Shown: piece by piece, positions 26,163 through 34,221 of the stretch
How the letters are laid out: each line of letters opens with the position of its first letter
How positions within the stretch are numbered: position 1 is the stretch's first letter
Source: Rhabdochromatium marinum
GTDB lineage: Bacteria; Pseudomonadota; Gammaproteobacteria; Chromatiales; Chromatiaceae
Assembly: GCF_016583795.1 (NCBI RefSeq)
Contig: NZ_NRRS01000006.1
Coordinates: 1 to 64,000, forward strand
Direction of reading: 5' to 3'
DNA: 64,000 nucleotides
Notes under the pieces: model-generated
Seen by the model: only the letters and a program-made list of their open reading frames with translations
What the model was told of the DNA's origin: nothing
Databases searched by the model: none
Made by a program: the position numbers and the translations under genes

Positions 26163-29100
26163 TTGCGCCCGGATCTCACCGAAGCGGCGCAGGGTCAAGC
26201 GATCCTGCTGGCCCACCAAGGGCAGCTTGAGCCAGCGCTGGAGCATTTTCTCGAACTCAATCGCCTCGCTCCGGACCAAGCGACCACTTTACACAATATC
26301 GGCATCACTTTGAATCGTTTGGAGCGCTATGCCCAAGCGGTGCCTTGGTTCAAGCGCGCGCTGTCCCTCGCCCCCGGTTTTGCCGATGCCTGGACTGGGC
26401 TGGCGGCGGCGCACGCTGAGCTGGGCCAGGACGCGGCGGCGCACGAGGCGGTTGAACGTGCCGTAGCCGCCAGCCCCGCTGCACCCCTGCCGCGACTGAT
26501 GCAGGCCATGCTGTGCCTGCCGGCCGTGGCCGAGACAGTAGAGCTTTCCAACAGCGCCCCCGAGCAGTTCGCACGGGCGCTGGCTGCGCTGGCCGACTGG
26601 GCAGACCAGGATCCGCGCCATCTGCACGGACTGGGCGAGCGCGTGGGCGACCGCCAGCCGTTCGCGCTCGCCTATCGACCGGGCAATCACCGCGCCTTGC
26701 TCGGTGCCTACGGAGATTTGATGGCCCGCGCCGCGCGTGCCTGTTGGCAGGCGCGCGGCTTGCTGCCCATGCCCTTGCCACCCGCGCGCCCGCGCGTGCG
26801 GCTGGCGATTCTGAGTGCGCATATTCGGCGTCATTCCGTTTGGGATATTATTCTCAAAGGGCTGGTTCGTCATCGGCTGCGCACCTGGTTTGAGCTGACA
26901 ATCTATCATACCGGTACCGAGGTGGACGCGGAAACCGCGTGGGCCAAGCGTCATGTTGAGCGCTTCGTCAGCGGTCCGCGCGGCCATGCCGAATGGCTGC
27001 GCCTGATCCGCGAGGATGCGCCCGATGTGCTCTTTCTGCCCGAGGTGGGCATGGATCCACTGACCTGCAAGCTCGGCGCGCTGCGTCTGGCGCCCTTGCA
27101 GGTCGCGAGCTGGGGGCATCCGATCACCACCGGCCTGCCGGAGATCGATCTGTTCTTCTCCGGCGAGCAACTTGAGCCGCCGGACGCCCAGGAGCATTAT
27201 CGCGAGCGCTTGATCCGGTTGCCTGGCACCGGTGTTTGCACAGAATGGCCGGACTTGGCACCGGCTGCGTTGCCGATTGGTTATTTGCGCGCACGATCAC
27301 CTGAGCGGGTGCGCTTGTTGCTGTGCCAGCAGCCGTTTAAGTTCGATCCGGCGGATTGGCCGCTGATCCTTGAGGTGTTGCGTGCCTGTGCGCCCTGCGA
27401 GCTGTACCTTCTGCAACATCGGCGTTTGTCCGCGGCGAGTCGGCAAGCGACAGACCGGCTGCGCGAGACCCTTGACAACGCCGGACTGGAGACCGATACG
27501 ATTCTGCTTGAACGCCCCTGGTTACCGCGCGCCCAATTCCTGAGCCTGCTTGAGGCTGTCGATCTTTATCTGGATTTGCCGGCCTTCAGCGGCTATACCA
27601 CCGCTTGGCAGGCGCTGCATTGCGGACTGCCAATCATCACGCTGCAAGGCGCGAGCCTGCGCCAGCGCCTGGCCGCTGGCTTGCTGCGGCAAATTGAGCA
27701 GACGGATACTATCGCCCGCGATGCAGCGGACTATGTCGCCATCGCCGCGCGCCTGGCTGCCGAATGTCGTGATCCTGACGCGCGCGAGATCCGCCGCGCC
27801 CGCCTGAAAGGCGCCGCTTCCAAGGCGGATCATCAGGTCGACAGCGTGCGTGCTTTGGAGCAGGCGCTGCTTGATGCGCTGGCAGAGCGCGGGAGAGATC
27901 CTCGATCAGCGCCGCAATCGACTCAGACCACGGCGCTGACTGCGTTGAGGGCCGTTTATCGCGAAGGTGAGCGGGCTGTGGCGCGAGCCGCCGCCGAGCA
28001 CTATGTTGCGACCTGGCCAGACTGCACCGTTGGCTGGACCATTTTGGCCAAGCTGTGCGAATCCGACCGCGACTGGCACCAGGCGAGCGCCGCAGCGCAG
28101 CAACTGTGCACCTTGCAGCCTGAGGTCGTCTGGAACTGGTCTTACCTCGGGCTGCTGCTCAAGCGACAAGGTCGGCTCAGCGATGCCGTGCAGGCACTTT
28201 CCAAGGCGCTGACGCTAGCGCCAACCGAGGCTGAAACACTCAATTTACTGGGTATTGTCCACATGCAGCAAGGGCAGCCTGCCAAGGCCGAGTCATGTTT
28301 CCGCCAGGCGCTTGCTAAGTGCCCCGAGCTGTCCGAGGCCTGGAATAATCTGGGCACCGCCCTGCGCGATCTTGACCGCATCGATGAAAGCATGTTGACT
28401 TTTTGGCAGGCCGTGAGTCTGTCGCCCGAGAACGGTCGGGCGCGCAGCAATTTGCTGTTCTCCCAAGCCTATACGGCCGCGCTGATGCCGGAACGTCTGT
28501 GCCAAGAGGCGCGCCTGTGGGAACGCGAGGTGCTGCGTGCCGATGAACGCGCGCAGGCGCGCCAGCGCCGCTTTAGCCGACCCAGGCCGCGCGATCAGCG
28601 CCTGCGCCTGGGCGTGCTGTCGGCGGAATTCGGCAAGCATGCGGTTGGGGATTTTTTGCTGAGCTGGCTGCGTGCGCTTGATCGCGAGCACTGCACGCTC
28701 TACCTGTATCCCAGTGTGGAACGCTACGAGCCGGAGGCCGGGTACTTCAAGGCGCTCGCCGATGTCTGGTGTCCCATCGATACCCTCAGCGATGCGCAGG
28801 CCGCCGCGCAGATGCGCGCCGATGGCATTGACGTGCTCGTGGAAACCAGCGGGCATACAGTGAATAATCGCCTGGGCGTGATCGCTCATCGCGCGGCACC
28901 GGTGCAGTGTCACTATATCGGTTATTTTGCGACCACGGGCCTTGCGGAGATGGATTATTTTATCGCCGACTCAGTTCTGGTCCCGCCGGAGCACGACCAC
29001 CATTATACCGAGCGGGTCTGGCGCCTGCCGCGCACGCGCTATGTCTATGAACCTTTGCAGCAGGCTCCGGAGCCGCACTGGCAGCCCGATCCTAGGAGTG

Positions 29101-29687
29101 TGCTCCGCTTGGGCAGCTTCAACAATCTGACCAAGGTGCGTCAGGAGACGCTGGCGCTCTGGGGCGCTGTGCTGCGGGCGCTCCCGCATGCGCGCCTGCT
29201 GCTCAAGGATCGGCGAGCCATGGATGAGGGCGTTCAGGCGCGCATTCTCAGTCGCCTGCAAGAGCAGGGCGTGTCTGCGGATCGGGTCGAGTTTTTGGGC
29301 ACCTTCGCCACCTGGGCGGAACACATGAGCGCTTACAATCGGATCGACATTGCATTGGACACGCTGCCATTCAGCAGCGCCACCACGGGTTTCGAGGCGC
29401 TCTGGATGGGCGTGCCGCTGATCACCCTGGCGGGCGACCGCTTCGCCGGGCGTCAGGCCGCGTCCATGCTCAGCGGGCTTGGGCGGCATGAGTGGATCGC
29501 GACTGACGATCAGGATTATGTGCGTATCGTCACAGCGCTTGCGGCGGATCGCGAGCAACGGCAGGGCCTTCGCGCTGAACTGCGCACCGCCATGCAGACC
29601 AGCGAGCTTTGCGATGGCACTGGTCTAGCCCGCGTGTTGGAGCAGGCCTTCCGGCAAATGCTCGCTCAGTCGCCGTTCTTTGCTTAA
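26163..29687 (+). CDS. Tandem fusion of two TPR-GT41 glycosyltransferases
   Basis: A 1174-residue protein containing two complete TPR-GT41 modules. Module 1 has TPRs at about 5-110 and a divergent catalytic region (210-560) with ILSAHIRRHSVW, APLQVASWGHPITTGL, a Lys in CQQPFKF and YTTAWQALHCGLPII. The acidic residue that follows TT-x-x in other GT41 enzymes is absent. Module 2 has TPRs at about 600-770 and a standard catalytic region (810-1170) with LSAEFGKHAVGDF, APVQCHYIGYFATTGL, FNNLTK (985) and TTGFEALWMG (1073), closest to genes a-d. The start is TTG 26163, supported by AAGGTAGG eight bases upstream and by a stop just before it. Either bifunctional, or module 1 has become a regulatory or acceptor-binding domain. 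Confidence 0.85.
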   Translation: MRPDLTEAAQGQAILLAHQGQLEPALEHFLELNRLAPDQATTLHNIGITLNRLERYAQAVPWFKRALSLAPGFADAWTGLAAAHAELGQDAAAHEAVERAVAASPAAPLPRLMQAMLCLPAVAETVELSNSAPEQFARALAALADWADQDPRHLHGLGERVGDRQPFALAYRPGNHRALLGAYGDLMARAARACWQARGLLPMPLPPARPRVRLAILSAHIRRHSVWDIILKGLVRHRLRTWFELTIYHTGTEVDAETAWAKRHVERFVSGPRGHAEWLRLIREDAPDVLFLPEVGMDPLTCKLGALRLAPLQVASWGHPITTGLPEIDLFFSGEQLEPPDAQEHYRERLIRLPGTGVCTEWPDLAPAALPIGYLRARSPERVRLLLCQQPFKFDPADWPLILEVLRACAPCELYLLQHRRLSAASRQATDRLRETLDNAGLETDTILLERPWLPRAQFLSLLEAVDLYLDLPAFSGYTTAWQALHCGLPIITLQGASLRQRLAAGLLRQIEQTDTIARDAADYVAIAARLAAECRDPDAREIRRARLKGAASKADHQVDSVRALEQALLDALAERGRDPRSAPQSTQTTALTALRAVYREGERAVARAAAEHYVATWPDCTVGWTILAKLCESDRDWHQASAAAQQLCTLQPEVVWNWSYLGLLLKRQGRLSDAVQALSKALTLAPTEAETLNLLGIVHMQQGQPAKAESCFRQALAKCPELSEAWNNLGTALRDLDRIDESMLTFWQAVSLSPENGRARSNLLFSQAYTAALMPERLCQEARLWEREVLRADERAQARQRRFSRPRPRDQRLRLGVLSAEFGKHAVGDFLLSWLRALDREHCTLYLYPSVERYEPEAGYFKALADVWCPIDTLSDAQAAAQMRADGIDVLVETSGHTVNNRLGVIAHRAAPVQCHYIGYFATTGLAEMDYFIADSVLVPPEHDHHYTERVWRLPRTRYVYEPLQQAPEPHWQPDPRSVLRLGSFNNLTKVRQETLALWGAVLRALPHARLLLKDRRAMDEGVQARILSRLQEQGVSADRVEFLGTFATWAEHMSAYNRIDIALDTLPFSSATTGFEALWMGVPLITLAGDRFAGRQAASMLSGLGRHEWIATDDQDYVRIVTALAADREQRQGLRAELRTAMQTSELCDGTGLARVLEQAFRQMLAQSPFFA

Positions 29688-29769
29688 GTTCAAGCCTTGT
29701 TTGCCGTTCTAGTGGCAATTCGCTAGTCTGGCGGCATCTGGCGACAGCCCCAGCTACGGAGACCTTGGT

Positions 29770-30102
29770 ATGGCCTTAGCCCAAGAAGACATTGCATTCA
29801 TTAAAGCGCATCTCGGCGAATGGTTGGCCGAACAAAGCCTTGGCAAGCCGCCGGTAGTCTACGAAATCGAGCTGCGCGAACGCATGGCTCGAGTGGAAGA
29901 GGAACTCAAGCACCAGCGCGAACTGTTGCGCGAAGGCTTCAAGCGGATGGACGAGCGCTTCGAGCAAGTGGACAAGCGCTTCGAGCAAGTTGACAAACGC
30001 TTCGATGAAATGCTCAAGCGCCACGATCAGCACTTTCTCTGGCTGGTGGGTTTTATCGCTAGCAGTGCGGCCTTGATCATTGCGGCTCTTCGCTATCTGT
30101 AA
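29770..30102 (+). CDS. Coiled-coil protein with C-terminal membrane anchor
   Basis: A 110-residue protein of unknown function. Residues 35-88 form a heptad-rich coiled coil with a near-exact repeat (ERFEQVDKRFEQVDKRF). Residues 92-109 (FLWLVGFIASSAALIIAAL) are a single membrane helix, so most of it would face the cytoplasm. Proteins of this build are common in purple sulfur bacteria and often accompany mobile genes. It stands alone between two glycosylation genes. Confidence 0.7.
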   Translation: MALAQEDIAFIKAHLGEWLAEQSLGKPPVVYEIELRERMARVEEELKHQRELLREGFKRMDERFEQVDKRFEQVDKRFDEMLKRHDQHFLWLVGFIASSAALIIAALRYL

Positions 30103-30181
30103 GGCTCGGAATTCAATTTCCGGCTGCATGGCCATCTTCCCAATCGTCGGAATCGCTTCTTACACTGTCCCGAATGCAGGA

Positions 30182-30220
30182 TTGACATTCATGCCTGAAC
30201 TCGCACTCGAACTCAAAACC
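30182..30220 (+). repeat. 39-bp direct repeat, copy 2
   Basis: The intact partner of the repeat at 24639-24677 (one mismatch). It covers the nine bases before the start codon and the first ten codons of the TPR-FkbM-sulfotransferase gene. Confidence 0.85.
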
Positions 30221-32926
30221 GCCCTCCTGCTGAAGGAGGAAGGCCGCCACCAAGAAGCGGAGAATCAGTGCCGTCAGCTCCTGCAACGCGCGCCGGATGA
30301 TGCCGAAGGGCATTATGTTCTCGGCACTCTACTGCTCGAACAGCAACGGGCCGAAGAAGCCTTGGTAGAGTTTCAGCAAGCCCTGACGCTGGCGCCAGCC
30401 AATGGCGACTACTGGCTCGCCTTTACCGAGGCCCTGCTTGCCCTCGGTCGGTCGCGCGAAGCCTTGGAAATCATCGACGACATGATCGCCAAGGGACTCG
30501 ATTGGCCACAAGCATTGGCCTTGCAAGAGCGCGCCAAGGCAGCGGTGCAGCGCGCAGCGGATCAGCCGACATCTCCGGCGGTTGCCGCAGAGCCAGACCC
30601 GACTCATTGGACGCTGACCATTGCCGACGATGTGCGCGTTTGCGTCCCGCCTGATGCGCGACTGATGACTCCTTACATTCTGCTGGAGCAAGAGGACTGG
30701 TTCGAGGCCGAATTGCCCTTCCTGCGCCAGCTCATCGAACCCGGCATGGGCGTGCTCGACATCGGCGCCAATCACGGTCTCTATGCGCTCAGTCTGGCCA
30801 AGCGGCTGCAAGGGCAGGGCCGAGTCATCGCCTGCGAGCCGGCCAGTGCGCCGGCGGATATGCTGGAGCGCAGCATCGCCGAAAACGGCTTTGGCGAGGT
30901 GCTGACCCTGCTGCGCCTCGGTCTGTCCGACCACGAGGGTTCGGCGATGCTGAACATTGGCGCCAACAGTGAACTGAATTCCTTGACTCCCGCCGCCGAT
31001 CAACCTGTTGATCAGACCACAGGCGAGACCGAGACAGTGCGCCTGACCACCCTTGATGCCCTGATGCAATCCTCTGACTGGCCCGACGGCTGGCAGGTAG
31101 ACATCCTCAAGCTCGACGCCGAGGGCGAGGAAATTCGCATCCTTCAAGGCGCCGCGCGCTTTTTTGCCGAGCAGGATCCGCTGGTGCTGTTTGAGTGGAA
31201 GCACGGCCAGGTGCCCAACACCGGTCTGCTGGAAACCTTTGCCGCGCTCGGCCTGGATCGCTATCGCCTCGTGCCGGGGCTGAATGCGCTGGTCTCTGTT
31301 GCCGAGAACGAACCGCTCGATGGCTATCAGCTCAACCTGTTCGCCTGCACGCCTGCTCGTGCTGAACGTCTGGCCGCCGCTGGTTATTTGATCGGGGCGG
31401 CTTCAGCCATTCTCGAACCCGCTCCCGCCCCCAACCAGAGCTGGCCTCAGGCGCTGGTGGCCCGCTCCTTCGTTTCCGGTTTGCAGGCCGACGGCCAGAT
31501 CATCACCGCCTGGCGGGCATTGGATCGCACCGGCGACCCGCACTGGCCCGTCTACGAAAAAGCTCTGAATGCCTACCTGAGCGCCAGCGACCCGAGTCAG
31601 CCCCTGCCCGCGCGCTGGGTCTGGCTGCGCGCCAGCCAGAGCGCATTAGCGCAACTCATCGCCGCCGGCGACACCCATCTGGCCACTCGCTTGCTGCACA
31701 TTCGTGTGCTCGACGCCTGCGGTCAGCGCTCCGCTGCAGTAAAGGCTAATACCGAACTGGAGCAGAGGCTGGAGCAAACCCCGTCGGCGCGATTTGATCT
31801 GCCTGACCGGCCTTTCCTGCCTCCACTGCCGGATTATGACCACCGTCTTCCTCAAGGCAGCATTGATGCCTGGATTCAGGCCACTATCTGCGAAGGATTG
31901 GAGTGCCGCCGCGCCTATTCATCCTATTTCCACCGCGACGGGCGCTTGCTACAACGCCTGGCTGACAACCCGAACCGCAGTCTAGTGATGGATCGCCGTC
32001 GCGTGTTGATAGTGCTGTTGCTGGCCTTGGTTGCCGGTCGGCGTGTGCAACTGAGCGCAGAAAGTCCTTTGCGTGGGCCGGAGATGATGCCTGAGCATCG
32101 CAATGTTGAATGGTGGAGGGGGTTGCCCGTGCTTGGCTTGCAGCAAGCCGAAAACGTGAGTCCTATTTGCCGAACACCTGATCGACACTCTTACCGGGCG
32201 GTCTTCTGCGCGGGCATGCAGCGTTCAGGATCAACGTGGTCGTACAACGTTGCCCGGCTTATACTCAGTCGGTCTGTTGGTGAGAAAAGCTTGGAAGCCG
32301 GATATGTTGGGGGAGGTGATCCACTCGATAGGTTGCTTGGCAGTCGGATGAAGCAAGGTCAGCTAAGACTGCTCAAGTTTCATCGGGCGACTCCGCAGTC
32401 TCTTGGTTATGCGACTCTGGGTCTGGGCAAAGTTGTATTTACTTATCGACCCCCACTGAACGCTGTGGCGTCGATAGCGGATTTTTTTGGAACTTCCATC
32501 GAAAATGCGGTTGCCACCATTGCAGCTAATATTCAGGATATGAACCTATGGGTGCGCACCGGCCATGCGCTATTGATTTCATTCGATGATTTGACGCTCC
32601 GAAGCTCAGAGTGGATCAGTCGTATGGCTGCATTTCTTAGTGTCGATCTGACCGCCGAGGACGTTGCGCAAATTCAACAGGAAACGGCTTATGAGCGTGT
32701 CAAGCAAAAAGCCGAAGCGCTTGGGCAACAGCGAGAAAGTCTGATCAAAGCGGGTTCATCGGCTTATGATTCCCAATCCTTACTGCACGTCGGGCATGCA
32801 CCGCTCGGACGCGCCCGAGATTGGCGCACGCAGTTGACACCAGAGCAGCAATCTTATGCGCTTAAACATTTGGACCGTTGGGTTGATGCCGATGGGCAGT
32901 GGCGACCTGATGCGTTATATAATTGA
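30191..32926 (+). CDS. TPR-FkbM methyltransferase-sulfotransferase fusion
   Basis: A 911-residue multidomain protein. TPR repeats are at about 1-115. An FkbM-family SAM methyltransferase lies at about 180-345 (GVLDIGANHGLYALSLAK, then ILKLDAEGEEIRILQGA). Residues 346-660 are helical and unassigned. A sulfotransferase domain starts near 671 with the PAPS-binding loop FCAGMQRSGSTWSYN, continues with VVFTYRPP and ends in a helical tail. ATG 30191 is chosen because the open frame upstream (to 30080) overlaps the previous gene in a low-quality reading. FkbM enzymes O-methylate sugars and polyketides; the sulfotransferase would use PAPS. Together with the GT41 genes this points to a methylated and sulfated protein-linked glycan (inference). 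A gene this size with both activities is unusual. Confidence 0.85.
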   Translation: MPELALELKTALLLKEEGRHQEAENQCRQLLQRAPDDAEGHYVLGTLLLEQQRAEEALVEFQQALTLAPANGDYWLAFTEALLALGRSREALEIIDDMIAKGLDWPQALALQERAKAAVQRAADQPTSPAVAAEPDPTHWTLTIADDVRVCVPPDARLMTPYILLEQEDWFEAELPFLRQLIEPGMGVLDIGANHGLYALSLAKRLQGQGRVIACEPASAPADMLERSIAENGFGEVLTLLRLGLSDHEGSAMLNIGANSELNSLTPAADQPVDQTTGETETVRLTTLDALMQSSDWPDGWQVDILKLDAEGEEIRILQGAARFFAEQDPLVLFEWKHGQVPNTGLLETFAALGLDRYRLVPGLNALVSVAENEPLDGYQLNLFACTPARAERLAAAGYLIGAASAILEPAPAPNQSWPQALVARSFVSGLQADGQIITAWRALDRTGDPHWPVYEKALNAYLSASDPSQPLPARWVWLRASQSALAQLIAAGDTHLATRLLHIRVLDACGQRSAAVKANTELEQRLEQTPSARFDLPDRPFLPPLPDYDHRLPQGSIDAWIQATICEGLECRRAYSSYFHRDGRLLQRLADNPNRSLVMDRRRVLIVLLLALVAGRRVQLSAESPLRGPEMMPEHRNVEWWRGLPVLGLQQAENVSPICRTPDRHSYRAVFCAGMQRSGSTWSYNVARLILSRSVGEKSLEAGYVGGGDPLDRLLGSRMKQGQLRLLKFHRATPQSLGYATLGLGKVVFTYRPPLNAVASIADFFGTSIENAVATIAANIQDMNLWVRTGHALLISFDDLTLRSSEWISRMAAFLSVDLTAEDVAQIQQETAYERVKQKAEALGQQRESLIKAGSSAYDSQSLLHVGHAPLGRARDWRTQLTPEQQSYALKHLDRWVDADGQWRPDALYN

Positions 32927-33197
32927 AAAATTATGAAATTAAAGGATTGTGTTCGAGTTTGTTCTTTGTGTGTGAGAGTGCGATCAGACGGGAAACCCGG
33001 GAGGGACCACTTTATTTGTGCGGATATGTGAGAGACCTCGAGCGCGTCTAGGCTGAGCGTCAAACGGATGCCCGGAGCTAATCAAATCCATCTGCGCCGC
33101 GAACTGGGTGACGGCATGGCGATCATTCAGGGCTGGTTGGGTAAAGCTGCTGGTGGGGGCGATAGTCGGTGCTTTCGATCAAAAGAGACATTCCACC
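32927..33197. other. Intergenic segment without a convincing gene
   Basis: About 270 bases, AT-rich at first. A short frame starting ATG 33068 (MPGANQIHLRRELG) leads towards the transposase pseudogene but is too short to name. No terminator or RNA was recognised. Confidence 0.5.
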
Positions 33198-33601
33198 ATG
33201 CGCCACGCCATTGACCCAAAATTGACTGCGTGTTCAAAGCCCTGCTGGGCGCGGAGTCCAATCGTGCCTTGCTGATTCACTTTCTGAACGCGATTCTGGA
33301 AGCAGATCTAGGCGCGCCCATCGCATCAGTCGAAATCCTCAACCCCTACAATGAGCGTGAATTTTTTGACGACAAACTCAGCATTGTCGATTTGAAGGCG
33401 CGTGATCAGCGCAAGCGCCTGCATCAGATCGAAATTCAACTCTTGACATACGCTGACCTGTTGGCGTGCATTCTGTGCACTTGGGCTGATCTTTACCGTT
33501 CACAACTAAAACGCAGTGACAGCTACAGCAAACTCCAACCCACATAGAGTATCTGGCTTTTAGGCGAGGAGTTGCTGGCCGGATGCAAACGCCGGAAATG
33601 A
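33198..33601 (+). pseudogene. PD-(D/E)XK transposase family pseudogene (Rpn-like)
   Basis: Remnant of a recombination-promoting nuclease of the PD-(D/E)XK transposase family, normally about 280-300 residues. Recognisable parts are MRHAIDPK, CVFKALLGAESNRALLIHFLNAIL, NPYNEREFFDDKLSIVDLKA and HQIEIQLLTYADL. Two lesions are visible. One base is missing in the A-run near 33220, shifting frame between DPK and IDCVFK. A TAG at 33545-33547 stands where a Tyr codon is expected before SIWLLGEELLAG. The remainder of the protein is gone after 33601. Confidence 0.75.
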
Positions 33602-33609
33602 AACAAGCC

Positions 33610-33897
33610 ATGAACACGTTTGACACGCTGAGATTTGTTGAGCGATTGAAACTGGCAGGCATCAGTGAGGAACAAGCCAAGGCGGAAGCAGAGGCGCTGG
33701 CATCGGCATTTTCTGAGGCCATGAGTGGACAGCTAGCGACCAAGCCGGACATCAATGGCTTAGAGTGCCAGGTGACCGCCGAGATCCATCGCCTCGAACG
33801 TGAATTGCTGGTGTTGAAATGGATGGTCGGCTTGGTGCTGGCGGGCATTCTCGCTCTGGTGTTGAAAGCGTTCTTTTTCGTCGGTGCTGACGGATGA
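33610..33897 (+). CDS. DUF1640-like coiled-coil membrane protein
   Basis: A 95-residue protein starting NTFDTLRFVERLKLAGISEE, the usual opening of DUF1640 (CCDC90-like) proteins, followed by the ATKPDINGLE segment, a short coiled coil and one membrane helix (MVGLVLAGILALVLKAFFF). Function unknown. ATG 33610 fits the family; an ATG at 33583 is in frame but lies inside the tail of the transposase pseudogene. Such genes are frequently found beside Rpn-type nuclease genes in this group of bacteria. Confidence 0.72.
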   Translation: MNTFDTLRFVERLKLAGISEEQAKAEAEALASAFSEAMSGQLATKPDINGLECQVTAEIHRLERELLVLKWMVGLVLAGILALVLKAFFFVGADG

Positions 33898-33968
33898 AGC
33901 GCTTACCGGCAGCCGGCATGATGGCCGTCTGTTCAGTCTACATAACCCAAGTTGCCACCTTGGCTGAT

Positions 33969-34221
33969 TCAGAAAAGGAAATTGAGGCTACAGGCCAGGA
34001 TAAAGAATGCTGTCTTGAGTTCAAAACCGGCAGCGGTCACGCTGTGGACATGCTTGGGTAGCAATCGTTCGATGAGGCTTCCTGTGGTTTCCACGGCATG
34101 ACGCGCGGATGACATCAAGTACGTCAGCGCCGGTTCATGGGGACGCTTGGAGTTTTTCTTGCGAAGCGGCTGCAGATGTAAACCGGCTTCCTCCAGAAGA
34201 TCTTCATAGTCGTAGTCATTA
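33969..34221 (-). pseudogene. IS982-like transposase C-terminal remnant
   Basis: The minus-strand frame reads NDYDYEDLLEEAGLHLQPLR, then KKNSKRPHEP, HAVETTGSLIERLLPKHVH and VTAAGFELKTAFFILACSLN before the stop at 33969-33971. This is the C-terminal third of an IS982-type DDE transposase, including the region of the final catalytic Glu (VETTGSL). The coding similarity ends exactly at the inverted repeat of the next IS (34222). The missing N-terminal part is not found on the other side of that IS. Confidence 0.7.
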
